NCBI GenBank assembly: GCA_965238125.1
Contig: OZ250179.1
Location: 5,394,001 to 5,458,000 of the forward strand
Direction of reading: 5' to 3'
Source: UBA6623 sp965238125
GTDB lineage: Bacteria; Acidobacteriota; Terriglobia; Bryobacterales; UBA6623
Length of the DNA: 64,000 bases
The notes below the pieces were generated by a model that did not search any database, was not told the DNA's origin, and saw only the letters and a list, made by a program, of their open reading frames with translations. The position numbers and the translations under genes are program-made. Positions 32,239 through 40,619 of the stretch are shown piece after piece. The first letter of the stretch is position 1, and each line of letters starts with the position of its first letter.

Positions 32239-32393
32239 CCCCGGTTCGCTTTTCTGTTTCCTCGCGGATCGGTTTCCATCAACGCCCGGAGCATGGCGTT
32301 CATGCGGGTCTGGTAGCCCTTGCCCTTCGATTTAAGCCAGTCGAGCACGTCTTCGTCCAAGCGGATATAGACGCCTTTTTTCGGTCGGGGCAT
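32217..32393 (-). pseudogene. BrnA-like antitoxin fragment
   Basis: From ATG 32393 the minus strand encodes PRPKKGVYIRLDEDVLDWLK then SKGKGYQTRMNAMLRALM, the ribbon-helix-helix C-terminal domain of BrnA antitoxins. The usual N-terminal half is missing and no BrnT toxin is adjacent. The last codons (NRGGGQGRN) and the stop are contributed by the tRNA-Phe fragment, so the 3' end was created or altered at the att junction. Confidence 0.7.
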
Positions 32394-32486
32394 CAGAAGG
32401 AGCAAGAAACGGTTGATTAGCAGCCGACAAACCAAGAAAGCCGACCAGCCCGGAGACGCTAAAGACGCCGGCGTCGCTAAGAAATC

Positions 32487-32792
32487 ATGGTTGTTCAGAC
32501 CGGTTTAAAGCCCGAACTCCCCATAGATCTCAATCGGCTGTTGGAGCGAGTTGTGAAGCCGACCGCCGTGAGGCTGGGGTTGCGCAGATTCTCATGGCAC
32601 GATTTTCGTCACGCATACACAACCTGGGGACGGAAAGCCGGTGTTGAGGCTGAAGTGATGTGGGATCAGGTTGGTCACACATCTGTGTTGATGCCCCAAG
32701 ACGTTTACAGTCACTTGGATGATGATCAAGGCGAGGCGGCGGAGCGGATTGGCGACTACGTTTGGCCGGAATCGGTCTGTGAAGCCGCTTAA
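32487..32792 (+). pseudogene. Tyrosine integrase, C-terminal fragment B
   Basis: A second recombinase remnant, clearly different from fragment A: RRFSWHDFRHAYTTWGRKAG carries the HxxR box and DQVGHTSVLMPQDVYSHLDDD the His and Tyr nucleophile. Only about 100 codons survive and there is no ribosome site at the first ATG, so it is not an intact gene. It ends about 45 bp from tRNA-Ala, which may have been its own target. Confidence 0.78.
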
Positions 32793-32838
32793 TGGAACCC
32801 TTGGAAGGACTTAAAAAATGCCAAGTCATTGAAAACAA

Positions 32839-32914
32839 TGGTGGACCTGGAGGGAGTCGAACCCTCGACCTCTTCCATGCCATGGAAGCGCGCTCCCAAC
32901 TGCGCCACAGGCCC
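32839..32914 (-). tRNA. tRNA-Ala(GGC)
   Basis: The 76-nt minus-strand gene folds fully: acceptor GGGCCTG with CAGGTCC (one G-T pair), D stem GCGC/GCGC, anticodon arm CTTCC-ATGGCAT-GGAAG with anticodon GGC, T arm GAGGG-TTCGACT-CCCTC, discriminator A and an encoded CCA at 32841-32839. Confidence 0.96.
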
Positions 32915-33010
32915 CCTCGAAGCGTAACTTTTTCAGAATAGCATGGGTGTGCGTTGGTAGCCCGAACATCTCGCCAACGGCCCGCCAGGTCTCTCGGAGA
33001 CGCTCCCGGG

Positions 33011-33040
33011 GCGCGGCCACGCGCGGCCACGCGCGGCCAA
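33011..33040 (+). repeat. 10-bp tandem repeat near tRNA-Ala
   Basis: Three direct units GCGCGGCCAC, GCGCGGCCAC and GCGCGGCCAA, followed by a decayed GACGCGGCCC. The gap between tRNA-Ala and the TonB receptor holds no gene. Confidence 0.85.
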
Positions 33041-33107
33041 GACGCGGCCCCGCGCCGGTCAATTCGTGCCTCACGTCATGGCCCCCTGATCGATCGCCAA
33101 ACGCAGA

Positions 33108-33133
33108 AGAGCCGACCCTTTCGGGCCGGCTCT
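33108..33133 (-). terminator. Rho-independent-type terminator of the TonB receptor gene
   Basis: On the minus strand AGAGCCGGCCC-GAAA-GGGTCGGCTCT forms an 11-bp stem (one mismatch-type pair) with a GAAA tetraloop, about 60 bp after the receptor stop. The T-tract is weak (TTC). Confidence 0.6.
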
Positions 33134-33195
33134 CTGGTTAAAGGATTGAACCTGTCAGGCGGGCGACTCGAAAGCCCCCCACCCAAAAAACATCG

Positions 33196-36100
33196 TTAGA
33201 ACGAATACCGGAACATCAACTGCACGCGGCGCGGAGGCGCCACGCGGTTGAGCAAACCAAGGCCGCTGGAGCGAGCATTGGTGTTGACGCCGGTGAAATT
33301 CACCGTGTCGAACATATTGTAGAAGTCGATCCGGAACTGCAAACGGTGCCGCTCCTTCATGAAGATGTTCTTCTGCAAGACGAAATCCAGGTTCCCGAAT
33401 CCGGGCCCGTAGAGAGCACGGCGAGACAAGGTCCCCGGCCGCAGATTGACGCCGAACTCGTCCGTGGGCGGCAAAGCAAAGGCGGTTGGATCCAGATACT
33501 GCAACTGGCTCGTTCCCCAGTTGCCATTGATCGCCGCCGCGTGGTTCACCAGAATGTCCGGCCGCGCACCGGGGTTGGCGGTCGTGCTGCTGCTGACCGG
33601 CAGAGTGAATCCCGAGCGAAACTCCAGAATACCGCCGACCGTCCAGCCACTCACAATGTGCTTGGCCGCGCCTTCGATATTCTTGCCGGGAAGTTCCCAG
33701 AAGAAATCGCCGGTGAAGCGATGCCGCAGGTGATAGGACGTCGGTCCGCGGTTGGCGTCCATGTTGAAGAGATCTTGCGGGTTTTCGCTGCGGCCGCAGC
33801 AGGTCATGTCGCCGCGGAAGTGCGCCCAGTTCCACGCATAGGTGTAGTTCAAGTTGTACTGGAAGCTGTCGGCGAAGCGGCGCTTCAACGACGCCTGCAG
33901 GCTATGGTATCCCGTCGAATCCGCATTCATGTAGTGGCGGAAGTTCTGCGAGAAGTTCGCCAACCCGAGCGTCTCGCTCAGCTTGAGCCCCCCGCTGTTG
34001 ACGATGATCCGGTTATAGTCGGGACTGTAGATCGTGCGAACGCCGTGGTTGCCGACATAGCCGATTTCAACTACGGTCGCATTGTTGATCTCCCGCTGAA
34101 TGCCGAACGTATACTGCAGGCTGTAGGGCGGCTTCCGGTGCGGATCCACCGAGCTGCCCGAAATGGAGTCTTGCGATTGCGCGGCGGTCAGAGCCGTCTC
34201 GTTGGTGTCGCCGTACTGCAAGCCGAGGCTGAGAACTTGCAGCTCGCCGGCCGACAGCTCCACCGGGGCATCAGGACCGTTGGAGAGGATCTCGATCGCA
34301 CCGGAGAACATGTTGTTCGGCATGAAGAAGATGCCCGCGCCGCCGCGCAGAACCGTCTTGCCCGAATCGTCCAGCGTATAGGCGAAGCTGGCACGCGGCG
34401 AAAACATCTTGTTGTAGACGTCCCAGGCACTGTCAGCGGGCCGGTACAGAGCGGACTGATTGGCGAGCGAAGCGCCCGGCTGGCCGAAGGGGCCATCACG
34501 ATTGAAGACATTGTCGCTGATCCCGTCGACCTGGTCCGACCGCACCACCGAGGCGTAGTCCCAGCGCATGCCGAGATTCAACATGAACCGCGGAGTAATG
34601 CGGATGTCGTCCTGGAAGAAGCCTCCAAAGAACGATCGTTTCCAGAGGAACTTCTCCAGCGAAAAGATGAAACGGGCGGAGGTGATGTTGGCGGCCAGTA
34701 GGTCCGCTTGCGTTTCATAGGTGTAAACCGGAACTTCCTCGTTGATGCGCGTGCCACTCATGTAGCGATACATGAAGCCGAACTTCATCGAGTGCTTACC
34801 CGAAGTTTTGGCGAAGTTCTGGGTCAACGTCGAAGTGTGGCCGTCCTTGGCGAAGACTTCCGCGCCGGGCTCGGAGGGGTTTCCGAAACCGCGGATGAAC
34901 GGAACTTTGTTTGCCGCGTAGGCCACGTCGAGACGGTTGATGGCGTTGACGTTGGTGCCCCAGCGCGTCTCGGAGGTCATGGTCGGGCTGATGATCTTCG
35001 TCCAGGTGAACGAGCCGTTCTGGTTGATGCCGTCCCACTGGCGTCCGTTGCCGAGAATCGTGCGAGGAATCCTTCGCAAGGGCGTTCCACCGACGTAACG
35101 GAAGGTCAGGAAGTCGCTGTTGGAGGCATTCCAGTCAATCTTGCCGACGAAGTGATTGTCGTGGCGCGACTCATCACCCTGGCCGCCGAAGAAAGTGGTT
35201 GACTCCAGGCACGGTCGGCCGCCCGCGATATCGAGAAAATCTTGCCCCCCGCAGATGCTCTCGAAGCGGGGATCGTTTTCAGCGATAGGCGGCCCATCGG
35301 ATTCGGTCGGCAACGGCCACAGATCCATATACGCCTGTGAACCCGGGATCGAGTCGAGAATGCGTTGCCGCATCCCACTCGACCACGTTTGACCCGGGAC
35401 CGGGGTCTTCCCGCCGAAGCGGTAGCCTTCGTAAACGGCGAAGAAGAACAGCTCGTCTTGCTTGATCGGGCCGCCGATCGAGCCGCCGAACTGGTGATAA
35501 ACCAGCGGCGCCTTTGACCCGACTAAGAAGTTGTTGGCATGCAAGCCGCCGGACTGATACATCTCGAAAATGCTGCCGTGCAACTGGTTCGACCCGCTTT
35601 TCGAGATCAGGTTGACATTACCGGCGATGGTATGGCCGATTTCCGCGGAGAAGATGTTCTTCGAGGTTTCCACCTCTTGCACCGCTTCCACGCTGATGCC
35701 CTTGATGAAGTTGAAGTTCTGGTAGAGCGAAAGCCCCGCGAACTCGGCGTCCGGGACCGCGTCCACCGCGTCCACCGTCATGGTGAAGCCGCGGGGGGCG
35801 AGACCGTTAATCGACAGAGTCCAACCGCCGTCGGTCAGCGATGCTCCCGTACCGAGCGTCAAGATACCGGTGATGTCACGGTTGATCATCGGCAACTCGT
35901 TGACCTGGTTGGTGTTCAACGCAATGTCCTGCTCGGCGTTGACCGTGTTCATCAACGGAGCTTCGGACGTAATGGTGACCGTCTCGGTGGTAACGCCGAT
36001 TTCGAGGTTGAAGTCGGTGCTGTGCCGCTGCCCCGAAGCCAGAGTCAGGTCGGTTTCTTGATAGGTCTTGAAACCTTCCGCCGAGATGGTGATGGTGTAA

Positions 36101-36333
36101 GTACCGGCGGCCAAATACGTTATGGTGAAATCACCGTTGCCGCTCGACACCGTATTGAATTCGGCGCCGGTAGCTTGGTTCGATGCCGCGACGTCCACGC
36201 CGGGCACGACCGCACCGGTCGGGTCTAGGACGCGTCCATAAACCGTCGCGGTGGTAACCTGTGCTTCGAGGCCCGCGGTCATTAACAATGCCGCAGCGAC
36301 CAGGCAAAGCACGCTACGATAGCTTTGTGTCAT
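33196..36333 (-). CDS. Oar-type TonB-dependent receptor with carboxypeptidase-regulatory-like domain
   Basis: About 1,045 residues. A signal peptide (SVLCLVAAALLMTAGLEAQ) is followed by a carboxypeptidase-regulatory-like beta-sandwich (TTATVYGRVLDPTGAVVPGVDV...LAAGTYTITISAEGFKTY), a plug domain (LPMINRDITGIL...AEIGHTIAGNVNLISKSGSNQLHG), and a large beta-barrel ending in an aromatic residue (MFRYSF). This architecture is expanded in acidobacteria and myxobacteria and usually imports large organic substrates. ATG 36333 has GGGAGGAAAA upstream; the frame is open to 36423. No TonB or partner lipoprotein is adjacent. Confidence 0.93.
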   Translation of the reverse strand: MTQSYRSVLCLVAAALLMTAGLEAQVTTATVYGRVLDPTGAVVPGVDVAASNQATGAEFNTVSSGNGDFTITYLAAGTYTITISAEGFKTYQETDLTLASGQRHSTDFNLEIGVTTETVTITSEAPLMNTVNAEQDIALNTNQVNELPMINRDITGILTLGTGASLTDGGWTLSINGLAPRGFTMTVDAVDAVPDAEFAGLSLYQNFNFIKGISVEAVQEVETSKNIFSAEIGHTIAGNVNLISKSGSNQLHGSIFEMYQSGGLHANNFLVGSKAPLVYHQFGGSIGGPIKQDELFFFAVYEGYRFGGKTPVPGQTWSSGMRQRILDSIPGSQAYMDLWPLPTESDGPPIAENDPRFESICGGQDFLDIAGGRPCLESTTFFGGQGDESRHDNHFVGKIDWNASNSDFLTFRYVGGTPLRRIPRTILGNGRQWDGINQNGSFTWTKIISPTMTSETRWGTNVNAINRLDVAYAANKVPFIRGFGNPSEPGAEVFAKDGHTSTLTQNFAKTSGKHSMKFGFMYRYMSGTRINEEVPVYTYETQADLLAANITSARFIFSLEKFLWKRSFFGGFFQDDIRITPRFMLNLGMRWDYASVVRSDQVDGISDNVFNRDGPFGQPGASLANQSALYRPADSAWDVYNKMFSPRASFAYTLDDSGKTVLRGGAGIFFMPNNMFSGAIEILSNGPDAPVELSAGELQVLSLGLQYGDTNETALTAAQSQDSISGSSVDPHRKPPYSLQYTFGIQREINNATVVEIGYVGNHGVRTIYSPDYNRIIVNSGGLKLSETLGLANFSQNFRHYMNADSTGYHSLQASLKRRFADSFQYNLNYTYAWNWAHFRGDMTCCGRSENPQDLFNMDANRGPTSYHLRHRFTGDFFWELPGKNIEGAAKHIVSGWTVGGILEFRSGFTLPVSSSTTANPGARPDILVNHAAAINGNWGTSQLQYLDPTAFALPPTDEFGVNLRPGTLSRRALYGPGFGNLDFVLQKNIFMKERHRLQFRIDFYNMFDTVNFTGVNTNARSSGLGLLNRVAPPRRVQLMFRYSF

Positions 36334-36660
36334 ATGTTTTCCTCCCCCAAAAACTGAGCGACCGAGCGAATCGGCCATTTCATTCCGGGACCAACCTCGT
36401 AACCAGGCTACCCCCCCGGTCAATGGATGTCAAGGGCCGCGAAGGGCGTGTGGGTGGGTAGACGAACAAACGTCGAAGCCGGAATTAGCTTGAGCTGCAA
36501 CCTTTTGGGGAGCCTCTGCGTATTTTGCGGCCATCGGGCGGGACACTCAACGTTGTTGTGCCGTTTAGCTTAGCGCCAGCAACCTGAGAGATGGTCTACT
36601 GACTCACGAACGAGCCCGCGCTGTCCGCCCGGGCTCGGGCAGGGCGATATGACCTCTTCC
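36334..36660 (-). other. Intergenic region upstream of the TonB receptor
   Basis: About 330 bp between the receptor and the beta-propeller gene. Apart from the ribosome site at 36338-36346, no clear promoter hexamers, repeat or RNA is recognised. Confidence 0.4.
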
Positions 36661-37992
36661 TCAGCTTTTCGCGATGCGGTAGAGACCCTTGCCGGCTCGG
36701 ATCAGAAGACTGTCGCCGACAATGGCGGGCGTGGCCATGCACTGCTCGCCCAGGCTGTTCTTGCCGAGCAGCTTGTACTCGGGTCCGGCTTGGATCACGT
36801 AGGTGTCGCCCGCCTCGCCGAGGCAGAAGATCTTTCCGTTATAAGCCCAGGGACTGGCAGTAAAAGCTCCGGCACCGATCTCGATGCGCTGCTTGCCGTA
36901 GATCTCTTCGCCGGTCTTGGCGTGGTGACAGGTGAAGAACCCGCGGTCGAGCAGCGTGTAGTAATAGTCGCCGTAGACAATCGGCGAAGGGTTGTAGGGT
37001 CCTGCTTGCGGCCACGACCAGGCGATCGACTCGTTGCTCTTCTCGCCCTCTTTCAAGCTGATATCGCCTGATGCTCCAGGGCGAACGGCGAACACGGGCC
37101 GGGTTTCATCGCCGACATACCCGGAGGTGATATAGAGCAGCCCGTGCTCGGAAAACGGCGTCGGGATGGTGATCGACGACATGGGGCCCAGCTCCCACAG
37201 CAAATGGCCGTCGAGGTCGTAAGAGCGGACTTTGTGCGTACCGCAGGTGATGATCTCGGTCCGCTTTTCGTTTTTCCATAGATAGGGCGTCGCCCAGTTG
37301 CTCTTCTCGTCGCGCTTGACGCGCCAGATCTGTTTGCCGTTGGTCTTGTCGAATGCGGCTAGAAAAGCCTCGTCGTCATTGTCGTTGACGACGTAGAGGC
37401 GGCCTTCATGGACAATGGGCGAAGCGGCCGTGCCCCAGGCGTGGCGTGTCTTGTAGGCGGGCCAGTTCTTCTTCCAAACGAGCTTGCCGTCGAAGTCCAG
37501 GCAGTAGGTGCCTAGGTCGCCTACGTGAAAATAGATCCGTTCGCCGTCGGTGGCCGGAGTTTCCGACGCATAGCTGTTCTTGATGTGACGGCCGACTTCG
37601 GGGACGCCGCGATAGAGTTCTTTCTCCCAGACGATCTTGCCGCTGTTGAAGTCAACGGCGAAGGCTTTCCAAACGTGTTCGTGCTCGGGAGGCTTGGGTC
37701 GGTTGCCGCCGAAATAGAGGCCCTGCTTGGCCGCCTCGACCGGTCCGCTGCTGATCGCGCTCAGCAGAAAAACCTTGTCGCCCCAGGCCACCGGACAGGC
37801 CCAGCCGCGCCCGGGAATGTCGGTCTTCCAACGGACGTTCTCCGTCGTGCTCCAGGAATCAGGCAGGCGCGGGTTGTCGGCCACAACGCCCCGCGAGCCT
37901 TGGCCGCGAAATTGAGGCCAACGGTCAACGGCGAAGGCTTGTCCGGCGCCGGCGGCGACGGAGGAAAGCAAGAGTTCTCGACGGGTGATCAC
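36661..37992 (-). CDS. Tat-exported PQQ-like beta-propeller protein
   Basis: About 443 residues beginning at GTG 37992 (AGGAG lies 10 bp upstream). The N-terminus TRRELLLSSVAAGAGQAFA is a twin-arginine signal. The rest is a WD/PQQ-like propeller with repeated blades (WPQFRGQGSRGVV, FAVDFNSGKIVWEKELY, CLDFDGKLVWKKNW, AFDKTNGKQIWRVKRD, TCHHAKTGEEIYGKQRI). Such proteins are periplasmic; some bind PQQ and act as dehydrogenases, but the calcium/PQQ residues cannot be confirmed here, so enzymatic activity is unproven. Confidence 0.88.
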   Translation of the reverse strand: MITRRELLLSSVAAGAGQAFAVDRWPQFRGQGSRGVVADNPRLPDSWSTTENVRWKTDIPGRGWACPVAWGDKVFLLSAISSGPVEAAKQGLYFGGNRPKPPEHEHVWKAFAVDFNSGKIVWEKELYRGVPEVGRHIKNSYASETPATDGERIYFHVGDLGTYCLDFDGKLVWKKNWPAYKTRHAWGTAASPIVHEGRLYVVNDNDDEAFLAAFDKTNGKQIWRVKRDEKSNWATPYLWKNEKRTEIITCGTHKVRSYDLDGHLLWELGPMSSITIPTPFSEHGLLYITSGYVGDETRPVFAVRPGASGDISLKEGEKSNESIAWSWPQAGPYNPSPIVYGDYYYTLLDRGFFTCHHAKTGEEIYGKQRIEIGAGAFTASPWAYNGKIFCLGEAGDTYVIQAGPEYKLLGKNSLGEQCMATPAIVGDSLLIRAGKGLYRIAKS

Positions 37993-38197
37993 GGTGGGCG
38001 TCTCCTGGGGACAATTGTAGCGAATCCGTGTCGCCGAATCATGTGCCCGCCGGGGTAGGTGTGGCCGAATTATCTGCCCCCGACGTGGATGGCCCCGACG
38101 GCACATGCTTCGGTGACACGAGGCCTTCCGCGCCGCGGGGCCCGCCTGCGGTAAGCTATCCCTTTCGTCTCTTGACAACCTTTACGGAGGCAGCTTC

Positions 38198-40336
38198 ATG
38201 AGCGACCTGGTTGGCTTTTCGCGCGACGGATCGATCGGCGTGATCACGATTCAAAATCCCCCGGTGAACGCCCTGAGCCCGGGGGTTCCCGAGGGCATCA
38301 CGGCCGCGATTCGAGACCATCAGGACGACGAGGGAATCGACGCCTTTGTGCTGATCGGCAGCGGGCGGACGTTCATCGCCGGGGCCGACATTCGCGAGTT
38401 CGGCAAGGTCACTTCAGGCGAAAAGAGCCGGGGTAGGGGGCTCCATCCGGTGCTCGATGTTCTCGAAAGTTCCGCAAAACCGGTGGTCGCCGCGCTTCAC
38501 GGCACCGCGCTCGGCGGCGGGCTCGAAGTCGCGCAGGCCTGCCACTATCGCGTGGCCATCGAGTCGGGCAAGGTAGGACAACCGGAAGTCAAGCTCGGCA
38601 TCATCCCCGGAGCCGCGGGCACGCAACGGCTGCCGCGTCTCGCGGGTGTCAAGAAAGCCGCCGAGATGTGCGCTTTCGGCGACCCCATCACCGCTCGCGA
38701 CGCACTCAAGCACGGCATTGTGGACCGCATCGTTGCTGGCGAAACGCAAGAAGAGTTGCTCTCAGGCGCCGTCGCCTTTGCCCGCGAGGTTGCGGAGCGA
38801 GGCGGGCCGCACCCGAAGGCGAGCGAGAAAACCGACAAGCTCGGCGACGAGGCAACGAACGCGCCGATCTTCGCCGCCTTGCGCGAGCAGATTCGCAAGA
38901 AACGCCGCAGCTACATGGCGCCGCTCAAGAACGTCGATGCGGTCGAAGCAGCCACAAAGCTACCTTTTGACGAAGGCTTAAAACGCGAAGCCGAAATCTT
39001 CAAGGAATGCCTGTTTTCCGATCAGTCCAAGGCGTTGATTCACTCTTTCTTCGGCGAACGCGAGGTTCGCAAGATTCCGGATGTCCCCAAGGATACGCCC
39101 ACTATCGATGTTCAAAAGGCCGCCGTTATCGGCGCCGGGACGATGGGCGGCGGCATTACCATGACCTACGTCAATGCCGGCATCCCCGTCCGTCTGCGCG
39201 AGACGAGTCAAGAAGCGCTCGACCGCGGCATGGCGACGATTCGCAAGAACTACCAGCGCTCGGTCGAGCGCGGCCGCTTCACGCAAGAGTTCGTGGATCA
39301 ACGCCTGGCGATGATCACGCCGCGGCTCGACTATGCGGGCTTCGAGGAAGCCGACATTGTCGTCGAAGCCGTGTTTGAAGGCATGGCTTTAAAAAAAGAG
39401 GTCTTCGGTGAAATCGACAAAGTCGCCAAGCCCGGCGCGATTTTGGCCTCGAACACTTCGACCTTGAACATTGACGAGATCGCCTCGGCCACGTCGCGGC
39501 CCGAGAGCGTGATCGGGAATCACTTTTTCAGCCCCGCCAATGTGATGCGGCTGCTCGAGATCGTGCGCGGCGAAAAAACGAGCAAGGAAGTGATCGCCTC
39601 GTGTATGGCGTTGGCGCGGCGGCTGCGCAAGGTCGGCGTGCTGGTGGGCAATTGCTTTGGGTTTGTCGGTAACCGCATGTTCCACAGCTATACAAGGGAA
39701 GCCCAGTTCCTGGTGGAAGAGGGCGCTCCGGTGTCGCTGGTCGACAAGACGCTTTACGATTTCGGTTGGGCGATGGGGCCGTTGGCGGTGGGCGACCTCG
39801 CCGGGCTCGACGTCGGCTACCGCATTCGCAATGAATTGCCGCCCGACTACTTGCCGCCGGGGGCGCGGCGGGCGCATCTCTCGGACCGGCTTTGCGAATT
39901 GGGCCGCTACGGACAGAAAACCGGAGCCGGGTATTACAAGTACGGCGAAAACCGCGAGCGCCTCGAAGATCCCGAGGTCGCCAAGCTCGTTGCCGAAGTG
40001 GCCGCCGAACACGGCATCGAACAGCGCGAGATTAGCGAACAAGAAATCATCGACCGGACGCTCTTCGCCCTCGCCAACACCGGCGCCCAGATCCTCGACG
40101 AAGGCATGGCCCTGCGCCCGGTCGATATCGACGTCATCTATCAAAACGGTTACGGCTTCCCGCCCTACCGGGGCGGCCCGATGTGGTTCGCCGACAACGT
40201 AGGCCTCGACAAGGTCTACGCGCGGGTGCGGGAATTCGAAAAACGCGACCCGATTTGGTGGAAACCCTCGCCGCTGTTGGTCAAGTTGGCGAGCGAAGGC
40301 AAGACCTTCGCCCAGTGGAGCAAGGAACGTGGGTAG
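38198..40336 (+). CDS. Multifunctional enoyl-CoA hydratase / 3-hydroxyacyl-CoA dehydrogenase (FadB/FadJ type)
   Basis: A 712-residue beta-oxidation enzyme. The N-terminal crotonase domain has the oxyanion loops GRTFIAGADI and ALHGTALGGGLEVA and the catalytic Glu region GQPEVKLGIIPGAAGTQRL. The NAD-binding domain follows with AAVIGAGTMGGGITMTY (about 305-321), VFEGMALKKEVFGEID and the catalytic His in VIGNHFFSPANVMRLLEIV. The C-terminal duplicated dehydrogenase domain contains NGYGFPPYRGGP. It catalyses hydration and NAD-linked oxidation of acyl-CoA intermediates in the cytosol. The thiolase partner is not in the window, but an acyl-CoA ligase lies at 46-47.7 kb. Confidence 0.94.
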   Translation: MSDLVGFSRDGSIGVITIQNPPVNALSPGVPEGITAAIRDHQDDEGIDAFVLIGSGRTFIAGADIREFGKVTSGEKSRGRGLHPVLDVLESSAKPVVAALHGTALGGGLEVAQACHYRVAIESGKVGQPEVKLGIIPGAAGTQRLPRLAGVKKAAEMCAFGDPITARDALKHGIVDRIVAGETQEELLSGAVAFAREVAERGGPHPKASEKTDKLGDEATNAPIFAALREQIRKKRRSYMAPLKNVDAVEAATKLPFDEGLKREAEIFKECLFSDQSKALIHSFFGEREVRKIPDVPKDTPTIDVQKAAVIGAGTMGGGITMTYVNAGIPVRLRETSQEALDRGMATIRKNYQRSVERGRFTQEFVDQRLAMITPRLDYAGFEEADIVVEAVFEGMALKKEVFGEIDKVAKPGAILASNTSTLNIDEIASATSRPESVIGNHFFSPANVMRLLEIVRGEKTSKEVIASCMALARRLRKVGVLVGNCFGFVGNRMFHSYTREAQFLVEEGAPVSLVDKTLYDFGWAMGPLAVGDLAGLDVGYRIRNELPPDYLPPGARRAHLSDRLCELGRYGQKTGAGYYKYGENRERLEDPEVAKLVAEVAAEHGIEQREISEQEIIDRTLFALANTGAQILDEGMALRPVDIDVIYQNGYGFPPYRGGPMWFADNVGLDKVYARVREFEKRDPIWWKPSPLLVKLASEGKTFAQWSKERG

Positions 40337-40434
40337 TACTCCTGGCGCAGTTGTGCGCCACGAAAATTGCTGCTCCGAAAATGGCACATCGCGCGTATCG
40401 TGCAGTACACGAAGGTCGAAAACTCGCGCATTGC

Positions 40435-40548
40435 CTTGAGCCGCGAAGCGGCGGCAGGAAGATAGCCCAGGGTGGAGTGAAACGGAACCCTGGGTAGACA
40501 CCCCACCGGGGACAAGCCCTGAAAGGGCGGCAGGAGCAAGTGTGCGCC
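40435..40548 (+). repeat. Dispersed intergenic repeat (CCCTGAAAGGGC type), copy 3
   Basis: Same layout as 9325-9438 and 11283-11390: CTTGAGCCGCGAAGCGGCGGCAGGA, a CCCAGGGT/ACCCTGGGT hairpin, then AGCCCTGAAAGGGCGGCAGGAG, followed by the similar GTGTGCGC tail. It sits between the beta-oxidation and helicase genes. Confidence 0.85.
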
Positions 40549-40619
40549 AATCCACTGATTTAGAGAAACCCACTGCACCCTTCCTTCTTTTTCTATCGGA
40601 ATGCTGTTCTTGACCGTCC

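Noticed and set aside
33346..34701. Plus-strand frame of 451 codons opposite the TonB receptor
   Set aside because: The receptor is full length on the other strand with signal peptide, plug and barrel. The antisense product shows only biased composition.
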